From an uncultured Mollicutes bacterium (GTDB lineage Bacteria > Bacillota_I > Bacilli_A > RFN20 > CAG-826), in contig UQXJ01000023.1 of the NCBI GenBank assembly GCA_900545015.1, forward strand, positions 1 to 21,380: 21,380 nucleotides of DNA, read 5' to 3'. The stretch's first letter is position 1. Every line of letters starts with the position of its first letter. Positions 8,921-15,903 of the stretch are shown here, piece by piece. A model generated the notes under the pieces. It was not told where the DNA came from. It searched no databases and saw nothing but the letters and a program-made list of their open reading frames with translations. Position numbers and translations under genes: made by a program.

Positions 8921-8956
8921 GCAAAAAAGCTTATTGCGTTGGAACACAATAAGCTT
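8921..8956 (-). terminator. Intrinsic terminator after the permease gene
   Basis: AAGCTTATTG (8927-8936) pairs perfectly with CAATAAGCTT (8947-8956), with further partial pairing in the loop. It is followed on the minus strand by a run of six Ts. It lies 22 nt past the permease stop and about 20 nt upstream of the next promoter. Confidence 0.85.
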
Positions 8957-8978
8957 AAAGTATTACATTAATAAATTT

Positions 8979-10553
8979 TTATTTATCTTCTTCTTTTTTG
9001 TTCTTTTTAAAGACCCAATAGAATCTCTTTTTATTTTCTTTTTGGCCTTCTTCTTTAGTTTCTTCTTTTACAATATCTCTTCCTTCAACACCGCTTGCAA
9101 CACCTAAATTTACGATTGATTCATCATTAATTTCTAAGTCTTCTGGTTTTGTGTTAGGAATGATTAAGTTAAGAATAATTGCTAATAATGTGGAAATTGC
9201 TAATGCACTGATTTCGACTTGTCCAGCCATAATCTTGAATGCGCTGTTTCCTGTTGCGTCGCCAACTAAACTCATACCAGCGATACCTAAACCAACGCCC
9301 AATGTGATTGAGACAACTAATAAATTCTTAGTATCTGAGAAATCAACTTTTGCATCAACTAAACTTCTTAAACCATTTCCTGCGATCATACCGAATAATA
9401 CAATTGAAGCTCCGCCAACTACACTTGATGGTAATGTTTCAAATAAATTTCCAATTGGGCAGAAGATTCCCATGAATACTGCAATGCAAGCTGCAAAAGC
9501 AATATTCTTTGTTTCATAGTTTTTAGTGATAGCTAAAACTGCACTGTTTTCGCCATAAGTAGTAATATCTGGACCACCTAAGATACCAGAAACTGTTGTT
9601 GCTACTGCATCACCTAATACAGTTCTATGAAGTCCTGGGTCTTTCATGAAATCTTTTTTACAAATTACACTATTAGCGCTAATGTCACCAAGATGTTCCA
9701 TAAATGTAACTAAAGCCATAGGTGCTGACATAATTAATCCACTAGCAAGCATGTTTCCGTCGATATTTCCTAATCCTTCAGGCCCGAAATATCCCCAAAC
9801 TTTTGTAGCTTGTTGAAAAATAATTATTTTATCTGCAGCAAATAAGCTTCCATCTGTGAAACTATTGAAATCGATTAGTGGTGTTCCTGGAATTCCTGGG
9901 ATTGAAATAATTAATGAATAAACATATCCAACAACAAATCCTAATAAAACAGGGATAACCTTTAAAAATGATTTTGGTTTTGCTAAAGCATTTACTAAAA
10001 CAATTGTTAATAGAGTAATGATTGCACTTGTCCAAACTTTCCAAGCATCTGGTCCACCAGTTGATTGATAAATACCAAAGATGTTGTTGTAGAACATTTT
10101 AGGAATCATTGTTAATCCAATTAAAATAATAATTGGTCCTGTAACGATTGGTGGTAATAATTTTTTAATCTTCTCGATTCCAACAAATTTAACGATTAAT
10201 GCAAATAATCCAGAAAGAATTCCAACAACCGCAACGCAAATCATAACAACTGCAGCTCTTTGATTGTAATCTGCTGAGCCTATAGTTAAATCAGGTGCTC
10301 CACCTGAAGCAGTAGGCCAGTTCATGATCGCAATTAAAGCTGGTAATAAAGCAAAACTACTTCCTAAAAATACTGGGACTTTCTTTTTCGTAATGAAATA
10401 AAAAATAAGTGTTCCGATACCCGCACACATTAGAGTAACTGGAACACTTAATCCGCAAAGCATAGGAACTAAAATAGTACTGCCAAGCATAGCGAACATG
10501 TGTTGAATTGAAAGAATGATATCTTTCACAGTAAACTTCTTCATCTTTTCCAT
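8979..10553 (-). CDS. NCS2-family uracil/xanthine permease, UraA/PyrP-like
   Basis: A 524-residue inner-membrane nucleobase:cation symporter of the NCS2 (NAT) family. It opens with LSIQHMFAMLGSTILVP, as in UraA, and carries about 14 hydrophobic segments. The substrate region has FMEHLGD (E286, D290) and the block DPGLHRTVLGDAVATTVSGI followed by TTYGEN (E335). E286 and E335 correspond to the uracil-contacting glutamates of UraA, while UraA's H245 is replaced here by D290. Uracil is therefore the best guess, with xanthine possible. The C-terminal tail from about 490 is charged and longer than usual (KEETKEEGQKENKK). AGGAGG lies 5 nt before the ATG at 10553 and supports this start. The gene has its own promoter, attenuator leader and terminator. 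Confidence 0.9.
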   Translation of the reverse strand: MEKMKKFTVKDIILSIQHMFAMLGSTILVPMLCGLSVPVTLMCAGIGTLIFYFITKKKVPVFLGSSFALLPALIAIMNWPTASGGAPDLTIGSADYNQRAAVVMICVAVVGILSGLFALIVKFVGIEKIKKLLPPIVTGPIIILIGLTMIPKMFYNNIFGIYQSTGGPDAWKVWTSAIITLLTIVLVNALAKPKSFLKVIPVLLGFVVGYVYSLIISIPGIPGTPLIDFNSFTDGSLFAADKIIIFQQATKVWGYFGPEGLGNIDGNMLASGLIMSAPMALVTFMEHLGDISANSVICKKDFMKDPGLHRTVLGDAVATTVSGILGGPDITTYGENSAVLAITKNYETKNIAFAACIAVFMGIFCPIGNLFETLPSSVVGGASIVLFGMIAGNGLRSLVDAKVDFSDTKNLLVVSITLGVGLGIAGMSLVGDATGNSAFKIMAGQVEISALAISTLLAIILNLIIPNTKPEDLEINDESIVNLGVASGVEGRDIVKEETKEEGQKENKKRFYWVFKKNKKEEDK

Positions 10554-10657
10554 ACTCTCCTCCTAAAATGTCTCCCAAAAAAAGAAAAAAGGACCCCTAT
10601 ATAATGGATCCTTCAATTTGTAAAACTTGGTTTTTTTCTTTTCTTCGTCTGAACATT
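10554..10657 (-). promoter_or_regulatory. Leader with attenuator before the permease
   Basis: The predicted ~104-nt 5' leader contains an intrinsic terminator: AAGGA at 10589-10593 pairs with TCCTT at 10609-10613, plus two inner C-G pairs after a mismatch, and T-rich runs follow on the minus strand (10578-10590). The 5' end of the leader (CTCTCAAT) can pair, with one mismatch, with ATTGAAGG, which includes the terminator's left arm, so an antiterminator is possible. I do not see the PyrR consensus or a known riboswitch core. Pyrimidine- or purine-responsive attenuation is an inference from the permease. Confidence 0.55.
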
Positions 10658-10663
10658 GAGAGT

Positions 10664-10692
10664 ATTAAATCAAATTTCTCTTATCTTGTCTA
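10664..10692 (-). promoter_or_regulatory. Sigma-A type promoter of the permease
   Basis: On the minus strand TAGACA (10692-10687) and TTTAAT (10669-10664) are separated by exactly 17 bp, giving a start near 10657. This is among the better -35/-10 pairs in the window. Confidence 0.6.
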
Positions 10693-10696
10693 GACT

Positions 10697-10761
10697 TTTT
10701 TTAGAAATATTTTTTCCGTAATTTCTTTTAATTATTAAAATAATTAAAACTTTCTAAAAAA
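10697..10761. repeat. Nested AT-only inverted repeat
   Basis: An outer 11-bp stem, TTTTTTAGAAA (10697-10707) with TTTCTAAAAAA (10751-10761), encloses an inner 11-bp stem, TTTTAATTATT (10726-10736) with AATAATTAAAA (10739-10749). It lies between the end of the EamA gene and the permease promoter. It may help end the upstream transcript or act as an upstream element, but it lacks a proper U-tract on the minus strand. Confidence 0.5.
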
Positions 10762-10851
10762 TATTTTTGCATAATGCTTAGTTCTTGATGAAAAGTAATT
10801 AATTCTTTTAAATTTAAAAAATAGTGGAATTTTGCAGGTTTTTAAAAACAA

Positions 10852-11753
10852 TTAAATAAAAATTGCAACAATTATACCTGCGGTCAATAGAGCTAAACCT
10901 ATAAGCATTATTTTCGTAAACTTTTCTTTTAATACTAAAAAAGAGAATAACATTGTTAATAAAATTGAGAATTTTTCTATAGAAGTCACTGCAATTGGGT
11001 TATTATCAACTATATTAAGCGCACTATATTCTAAAAGCCAAGCGACTCCAGTTGCTATTCCTGCTAGCGTTAAGAAGGTCCATGATTTCTTATTTATGGT
11101 TTTTACACATTTGTAGCCGCCGCTTAAAATTGCAATTATGCTAGCAAACACAAAAACAACAAGAGTTCTATATAAAGTGCCTAATTCGCTAGGTGTATTT
11201 TTAATGCCTAGCTTAACAAAAAGGACTACAAAAGACGCTGAAATAGCACTTAGCACAGCATAAATGATCCACTTTTTGCTCTCAGGCACATTATCAACCT
11301 TCTTTTTGGCTATCATTAAAATTGTTCCAGTTAACATCAAAATACTAGAAAAAACTATCAATAAAATCTTTAACCAATTCCCATTTTTGTTGTGTCATCA
11401 AAAAAGAAAATAATGAACAAAATATTAGTAAGAATAAAACTAGATTTATCAATTGGAGCAACCTTATTAACATTTCCAAGTTGGAGAGCACGATTATAAA
11501 AAATCCATGAACATCCAGTAAAAATACCTGAAAGTGATAAATAAAGATAATTTTCCCAAGTAAATTCATCAAATCTATAAATAGCACCACTTATTAAGCA
11601 AATGATAATAGAAAAGAAAATAACTATTAAAGTTTTATAAGCAGTGGCAAATTTTGAATCTACCTCTTCACCTATTCCAATTTTCGTAAATATGTTTGTT
11701 AAGCTTGTTGTAATTGCAGCACCAAAAGCTAAAAGTATTCCCATTAAAAACAC
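10852..11753 (-). pseudogene. EamA/DMT-family transporter, frameshifted
   Basis: A drug/metabolite transporter of the EamA family, normally ~300 residues with two five-helix EamA repeats. The first part (GTG at 11753, or more likely ATG at 11744) holds the first repeat, including NVNKVAPIDKSSFILTNILF, and stops at 11370. The second part, in another frame to the TAA at 10852, continues with KNGNWLKILLIVFSSILMLT and the second repeat (AVTSIEKFSILLTMLFSFLV). Adding one A to the A5 run (T5 at 11384-11388 on the + strand) joins them into a normal ~300-residue protein. The break is thus one base, either a real loss of function or a sequencing error. It is the last gene of the bile salt hydrolase cluster, 8 nt after the epimerase. 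Substrate unknown. Confidence 0.82.
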
Positions 11754-11761
11754 TCTTTTGC

Positions 11762-12634
11762 TTAATTAACTTTAATTGAATATGAATATTTGAAAGTTTT
11801 TCCTGGTTTTAAAAATTTCATAAATGGCTTTTCTGAAATCTCTCTTTTTGGATCTATGTAGTCAGGAAGTCCGCTCCGAGGTTCAATGCAAACATAATTG
11901 CCATAATAATTATCACTCCAAACAGCAATAAATTGAGAATGATTAAAATTCAAAGTGATTTTACTATTATCTTTTTTATATAAGACAATATTGTTTATAT
12001 TTTCACCTTCAAAAATATACGTATTTATTTTTCTAAATAAATCTTTAGATAAATCCATTTCATTATTTTTAATAATTTCTTTTTCGCTTGTCATAAATGA
12101 AAAAGTGTCATCTTGTTTTAAACGAACCAATTCATTAGCACCATTAAAAACAATTTTATTGTCTTTCATTTCAAAGACATTATTCTTAAAACTACCAGGA
12201 AGCAAAAACGCAGGATGCATTCCGATTTCAAAAGGCATTTCTTCATTATCACAATTTCTAACTGAATATTCACATTCAATTTCATTTCCGTTTAACTTAT
12301 ATTTAACGGTTGCAATAAAATCAAAAGGATATCTTTCCTTAGTTTCAAAATCACTTATAAAAATATATCCCTCTTCATTTTCATTATTAGAAAAATATTC
12401 ACCTTTCATGTAACGAATTAATCCATGATTTTTGAATTCATACCTATTTCCTTTATATATATAGAAGCCATCTTTAAGTCTTGCAATAAAAGGAAAAATG
12501 AAAATATCTTGTCCCTGCCATGATTTTTCCAAAGGTTGATAAATAATCTCAGTATTCTTTTTCTTATCAAAAATAGAAGAAAGGTGACCTCCCGTTTCGT
12601 TAGTTTTCAATTTTAAAAATTCATTTTCAATCAT
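11762..12634 (-). CDS. Aldose 1-epimerase family protein, LacX-like
   Basis: A 290-residue cytoplasmic galactose mutarotase-like protein that would interconvert the alpha and beta anomers of a sugar or sugar phosphate. It has the family landmarks: KNHGLIR with H70, IGMHPAF with H140, and CIEPRSG with E251 as the probable catalytic base. Length and the MIENEFLKLKTNETGGHLSS start match LacX-type members more than GalM. A GAGG about 7 nt before the ATG overlaps the region of the preceding stop; the bile salt hydrolase ends only 11 nt upstream, so the two are surely cotranscribed. Nothing nearby fixes the sugar, and the link with bile acids is not obvious. Confidence 0.85.
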   Translation of the reverse strand: MIENEFLKLKTNETGGHLSSIFDKKKNTEIIYQPLEKSWQGQDIFIFPFIARLKDGFYIYKGNRYEFKNHGLIRYMKGEYFSNNENEEGYIFISDFETKERYPFDFIATVKYKLNGNEIECEYSVRNCDNEEMPFEIGMHPAFLLPGSFKNNVFEMKDNKIVFNGANELVRLKQDDTFSFMTSEKEIIKNNEMDLSKDLFRKINTYIFEGENINNIVLYKKDNSKITLNFNHSQFIAVWSDNYYGNYVCIEPRSGLPDYIDPKREISEKPFMKFLKPGKTFKYSYSIKVN

Positions 12635-12645
12635 ATTTTGCCTCG

Positions 12646-13620
12646 CTAGTTTTGATAATTAATATTTTCTTTAGTTAACATTTTATATCTAAAAAGTTTA
12701 TCTGAATTCAAATCAACATTTTTCATTTTGATACAACTTAATTGATTATTAGTATAAGTTTTATAAAAATAATTTAGATCAATTAAATCATAGCAATTAC
12801 TATATAAAGTAATTTCATATTCATTCTCTTTTACTTCACAGCATCCTCTTTGCTGCTCTACCGAATTTAAAATATGAAAGAATTGATTAACTTCAGATTC
12901 TTCAGTGCTTTGAGATAATGAATGGAGTTTTGTAAATGCAACTTTTACAAATCTAGAAGATGATGAAAGATCCCCCGGTAACCCAATAGCTCCCATACCA
13001 CGACTATACGTTTTTAAATCAATTTCTTTCGAAAATTCATTGGTAGGATCTTTTTCACTTAATTTCATATATTTATTTAAATTAAATAATTGAAAATCAA
13101 ATGGAGGATTGTTAGTTAATACTCCAACTTTATTTTCATAAACTTTTATACCTGATTCTAGTGGTTCAAGAACAATACATTTTTCTTTGTCAGAAATCAT
13201 GTAATGTAATTGGCTAGGTGGAAATTTTTCATTAAAAGGTTGATTCGTTATATTTAAATTATCTATATCTTTTAAAATTTCATCAACACTTTGATATTTT
13301 GTTAATAAATACAAAATAAATTCATATTGAGCAATATTTGTTTTATTTTCTTTCACTTCAAAATATTTAGCATTTCCAACAAAATTAAGGCCAGCAACAG
13401 CAAATCCTTTTTCGTTCATGCCATCAAATAAAAGAGGGTAATCGTTCACAACAAGAGCAGTTCCGATAATTCCAAAATGATTTTCTATTTTTCCTAAATT
13501 TTTAAAATTAAATTTGTAGTTTCTTGGAATAATTACAACTTCTTCACCATAAGAAAAATCATAATCAAGATTACGTCCAAAATATATTTTATTTTTTCTA
13601 TATTCAACAGCTGTACACAT
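12646..13620 (-). CDS. bsh: Bile salt hydrolase (choloylglycine hydrolase)
   Basis: A 324-residue Ntn-hydrolase that removes glycine or taurine from conjugated bile salts in the gut. The start at 13620 is set by the family: Met1 must be removed to expose catalytic Cys2 (MCTAVEY), and GGAGGG lies 7 nt upstream. A longer frame to 13659 would bury the nucleophile. The active-site set is complete: C2, R16 and D19 (FGRNLDYDFSYGEE), N79 (AGLNF), N170 (VLTNNP) and R223 (SSRFVKVAF). GLPGDLSSSSRF and SVEQQRGCCEV are very close to Lactobacillus-type enzymes, which favours bile salt hydrolase over penicillin V acylase. There is no signal peptide, so it is cytoplasmic. It sits between a GNAT remnant and the epimerase. 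Confidence 0.93.
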   Translation of the reverse strand: MCTAVEYRKNKIYFGRNLDYDFSYGEEVVIIPRNYKFNFKNLGKIENHFGIIGTALVVNDYPLLFDGMNEKGFAVAGLNFVGNAKYFEVKENKTNIAQYEFILYLLTKYQSVDEILKDIDNLNITNQPFNEKFPPSQLHYMISDKEKCIVLEPLESGIKVYENKVGVLTNNPPFDFQLFNLNKYMKLSEKDPTNEFSKEIDLKTYSRGMGAIGLPGDLSSSSRFVKVAFTKLHSLSQSTEESEVNQFFHILNSVEQQRGCCEVKENEYEITLYSNCYDLIDLNYFYKTYTNNQLSCIKMKNVDLNSDKLFRYKMLTKENINYQN

Positions 13621-13665
13621 AATATTGCCCTCCATATAAATTATAAGAAAGTAATTCAAAAAGTG

Positions 13666-14171
13666 TTAGTTTAAGCTTTTTAAATAATCTCCAAATGTCA
13701 TTGCAAAATGAATATGTTGGCCTTTTAGTCCTTCGTTATTAAACTTTAATTTTTCAAAAAGTTTAATTGAACAGATATTTTCATAATGAATGTTAGCAAC
13801 GAGTTTTTCAATTCTCAAATTAAAAAAACTTCTCTACAAATTTCTTTTAAAGCATGATATGCATATTCTTTTCCCCAGTTTTCAGGCTCACCTATAGCAA
13901 CAACAATTTCATATCCCTTCATTTTGTGTACTGTAAAAAGAGTTATAAACCCTAAACATCTTTGTGTGTCGCTATCAATGAGAAAAAATCTGCCATCCTT
14001 ATTAAGATAACATGTTAAAAGATCACTTCTATTAGACTCAACGATATATTCCAAAGAAGAAGAACTATTTACATCTTCATTTAAGTATTTTGTTACTTCT
14101 TTATTTTCTAACCATCTTATTATATTTTTTGCGTCAAAAACTTCGACGTCTAGCCTAAGAGAAATTTCCAT
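13666..14171 (-). pseudogene. GNAT acetyltransferase (RimJ/RimL-like), frameshifted
   Basis: A GNAT-fold N-acetyltransferase broken by one base. The first part runs from the ATG at 14171, supported by GAGGAAG upstream, for 118 residues, including the acetyl-CoA motif region ENWGKEYAYHAL (97-108), and hits TGA at 13815. Adding one base to the T7 run (A7 at 13822-13828 on the + strand) lets it continue as NLRIEKLVANIHYENICSIK and LFEKLKFNNEG, the expected C-terminal GNAT strands and helix, to TAA at 13666. The restored product is 168 residues, the normal size. Either a pseudogene or an indel error. The bile salt hydrolase starts 45 nt downstream and may share the promoter. Substrate unknown. 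Confidence 0.8.
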
Positions 14172-14215
14172 TAGCTTTCTTCCTCAATCCTTAGATTAAT
14201 TTTATAAAGCCTTTT

Positions 14216-14227
14216 GGAAATATTTCC
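14216..14227. promoter_or_regulatory. 12-bp palindrome in the GNAT gene promoter region
   Basis: GGAAATATTTCC is a perfect palindrome lying just upstream of a -10-like TATAAA (14206-14201, minus strand) that would drive the leftward GNAT/bile salt hydrolase cluster. It is placed where a repressor operator would sit. No regulator gene is adjacent. Confidence 0.3.
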
Positions 14228-14290
14228 TAACGATTCTTCTGAAGTTGATTACAAAGAAATATTTTTAAATATCAACCCTAAGAGACAATT

Positions 14291-14354
14291 ATAAGCATTA
14301 ATGCTTATGCAATTTTATGAGTTATTATGCGTTAAATCACCAATGTAAGCATTA
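14291..14354. promoter_or_regulatory. Operator-like palindrome plus a second half-site
   Basis: ATAAGCATTAATGCTTAT (14291-14308) is a perfect 18-bp palindrome. Its half-site TAAGCATTA recurs at 14346-14354, directly next to the -35 box of the MATE gene promoter. The pattern suggests a dimeric repressor with a full and a partial site controlling the MATE gene or both divergent units. The regulator is not in the window. Confidence 0.5.
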
Positions 14355-14359
14355 TCATA

Positions 14360-14388
14360 TTGAAAAGCTAATTTTTAATCTATAAAAT
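14360..14388 (+). promoter_or_regulatory. Promoter of the MATE exporter gene
   Basis: TTGAAA (14360-14365) and TAAAAT (14383-14388) are spaced 17 bp apart, giving a start near 14395. AGGT at 14401-14404 is a modest ribosome binding site 8 nt before the ATG at 14413. Confidence 0.55.
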
Positions 14389-14412
14389 ATCCACCTTGGT
14401 AGGTCTTAAACT

Positions 14413-15903
14413 ATGCAATTTATTCGTAAATTTTTTACAAAAAGAAACACTCAGATGGATTTAACTAGTGGAAACTTATTCTTCAAGTTTTTCATCTTTT
14501 TCATACCTTTAGCATTTACAACAATTCTTCAACTTTTATATACAACAATGGACTTATGGACAGTTAGAGAATTTGGTGGCGTAACACTCTCAATGACAGC
14601 AGTTGGATCAAATACAGCTTTAATTAATCTTATTGTTACTGTCTTCGTTAACATGTCAATGGGAGCTAATGTTGCGATTTCACAAGCAAAAGGCGCTGGA
14701 GATAAAGACAAAGCCGAAAAGGTTTTACATACATCTTTAATCCTCGCCCTTATTTCCGGTATTTTTGTTGGCATAGTTGGATTCTTTCTATCAGGGGTTT
14801 TACTTAAAGTAATGAATACTCCTGCTAGTATCATTGATATGGCTACTGATTATTTAAAAATTTATTTTGTAGGACTTCCATTCTTAATGGTTTATAACTA
14901 TGGATCACAAATTTTAAGAGCTCTAGGTGATAGTACAAAGCCTCTTCTCGTTTTATTAATTGCAGGTGTTATAAACGTCTCATTCGATATAATTTTTGTC
15001 AAAGTATGCCAACTAGATGTTATTGGTGTCGCTTTAGGAACAGTCTGCGCTGAAGCAACTGCTGCAATTGCAACTGTTGTTATTTTAGCAACAGGAAAAG
15101 GTGGTTTCGTTCATCTTAACTTTAAAAAATTAAGAATTGATGGTGAATCGCTTAAAAAAGTCTTAGTTATTGGATTCCCTGCTGGTATCCAAGGTTTAGC
15201 TTTTTGTATTCCTAATGTTATGATTCAATCAAGTCTTTATACAATTACTGACTACACAATTAATGGTGTTCTAATTTCTATGGATGAAATTATGGCAGGA
15301 AGCGCAGCTTCAACCCAAGTTGAAAACTTCGCATTTGCTTTTGAAGATGCAATTGGTGTAGCTCTTTGCTCATTCGTTGGTCAAAACTTTGGCGCAAAGA
15401 AAAAACTTAATATCAAAAAAATATTATTTATTTCTCTTACTTGGGATCTAATCACATGTGCATTAGCAGCATTAATTTGTGGACTATTCTCCCATGGTCT
15501 TCTTTCTGTTTTTATTAATGATTCACAAGGCATTATTAAAGAGAATGCAATCGCCGCTGGTCAACAACGTTTATACATAATGATTTTCCCATTCATTTTA
15601 GATGGTATTATGATTATTTTCGGTGACTATTTAAGAGGTATGAATATTTCAACACCTCCTGCAATAATCACATTGATAGGCTGTACTGGTTTAAGAATTT
15701 TATTCTTATTAACTTTATTTAATTTGCCTACTTTCCATACAATTTTCTGGCTTTATGCTGCTTATCCAATTAGCTGGGTTTTAATTGATCTATGTTATAT
15801 TCCAATACTTATCTATTTCCAAAAGAAAGTATTTAAAAAACTTGATGAAGAAACTTCTGTCGAAGCTAAGAAAGTATTAGTCAGCTCAACACAATCGAAT
15901 TAG
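14413..15903 (+). CDS. MATE-family multidrug/metabolite exporter
   Basis: A 496-residue membrane exporter of the MATE family (DinF/NorM type), using an ion gradient to expel drugs or metabolites. It has about 12 hydrophobic segments in two related halves. SGNLFFKFFIFFIPLAFTTI and LQLLYTTMDLWTV at the N-terminus and NVAISQAKGAGDKDKAEKVL after the second helix are typical, and the second half repeats the pattern with VGQNFGAKKK near 323-332. Length is normal (450-500). It stands alone on the + strand, divergent from the bile salt hydrolase cluster, behind a palindromic operator-like site that suggests induction by a ligand. Its last 23 bases overlap the 3' end of the convergent gene. Substrate unknown. 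Confidence 0.92.
   Translation: MQFIRKFFTKRNTQMDLTSGNLFFKFFIFFIPLAFTTILQLLYTTMDLWTVREFGGVTLSMTAVGSNTALINLIVTVFVNMSMGANVAISQAKGAGDKDKAEKVLHTSLILALISGIFVGIVGFFLSGVLLKVMNTPASIIDMATDYLKIYFVGLPFLMVYNYGSQILRALGDSTKPLLVLLIAGVINVSFDIIFVKVCQLDVIGVALGTVCAEATAAIATVVILATGKGGFVHLNFKKLRIDGESLKKVLVIGFPAGIQGLAFCIPNVMIQSSLYTITDYTINGVLISMDEIMAGSAASTQVENFAFAFEDAIGVALCSFVGQNFGAKKKLNIKKILFISLTWDLITCALAALICGLFSHGLLSVFINDSQGIIKENAIAAGQQRLYIMIFPFILDGIMIIFGDYLRGMNISTPPAIITLIGCTGLRILFLLTLFNLPTFHTIFWLYAAYPISWVLIDLCYIPILIYFQKKVFKKLDEETSVEAKKVLVSSTQSN

Noticed and set aside
9151..9519. Plus-strand 122-residue ORF
   Set aside because: It is an antisense shadow of the permease gene, with no ribosome binding site or recognisable domain. 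The other long antisense frames (3067-3288, 3416-3634, 8273-8497, 8865-9107, 11955-12413, 14529-14834, 20207-20476) were rejected for the same reason.
10554..10657. Purine or preQ1 riboswitch, or PyrR binding loop, in the permease leader
   Set aside because: Neither the purine-aptamer core nor the PyrR loop consensus (UCCNGNGA) is present. Only the attenuator layout is supported.
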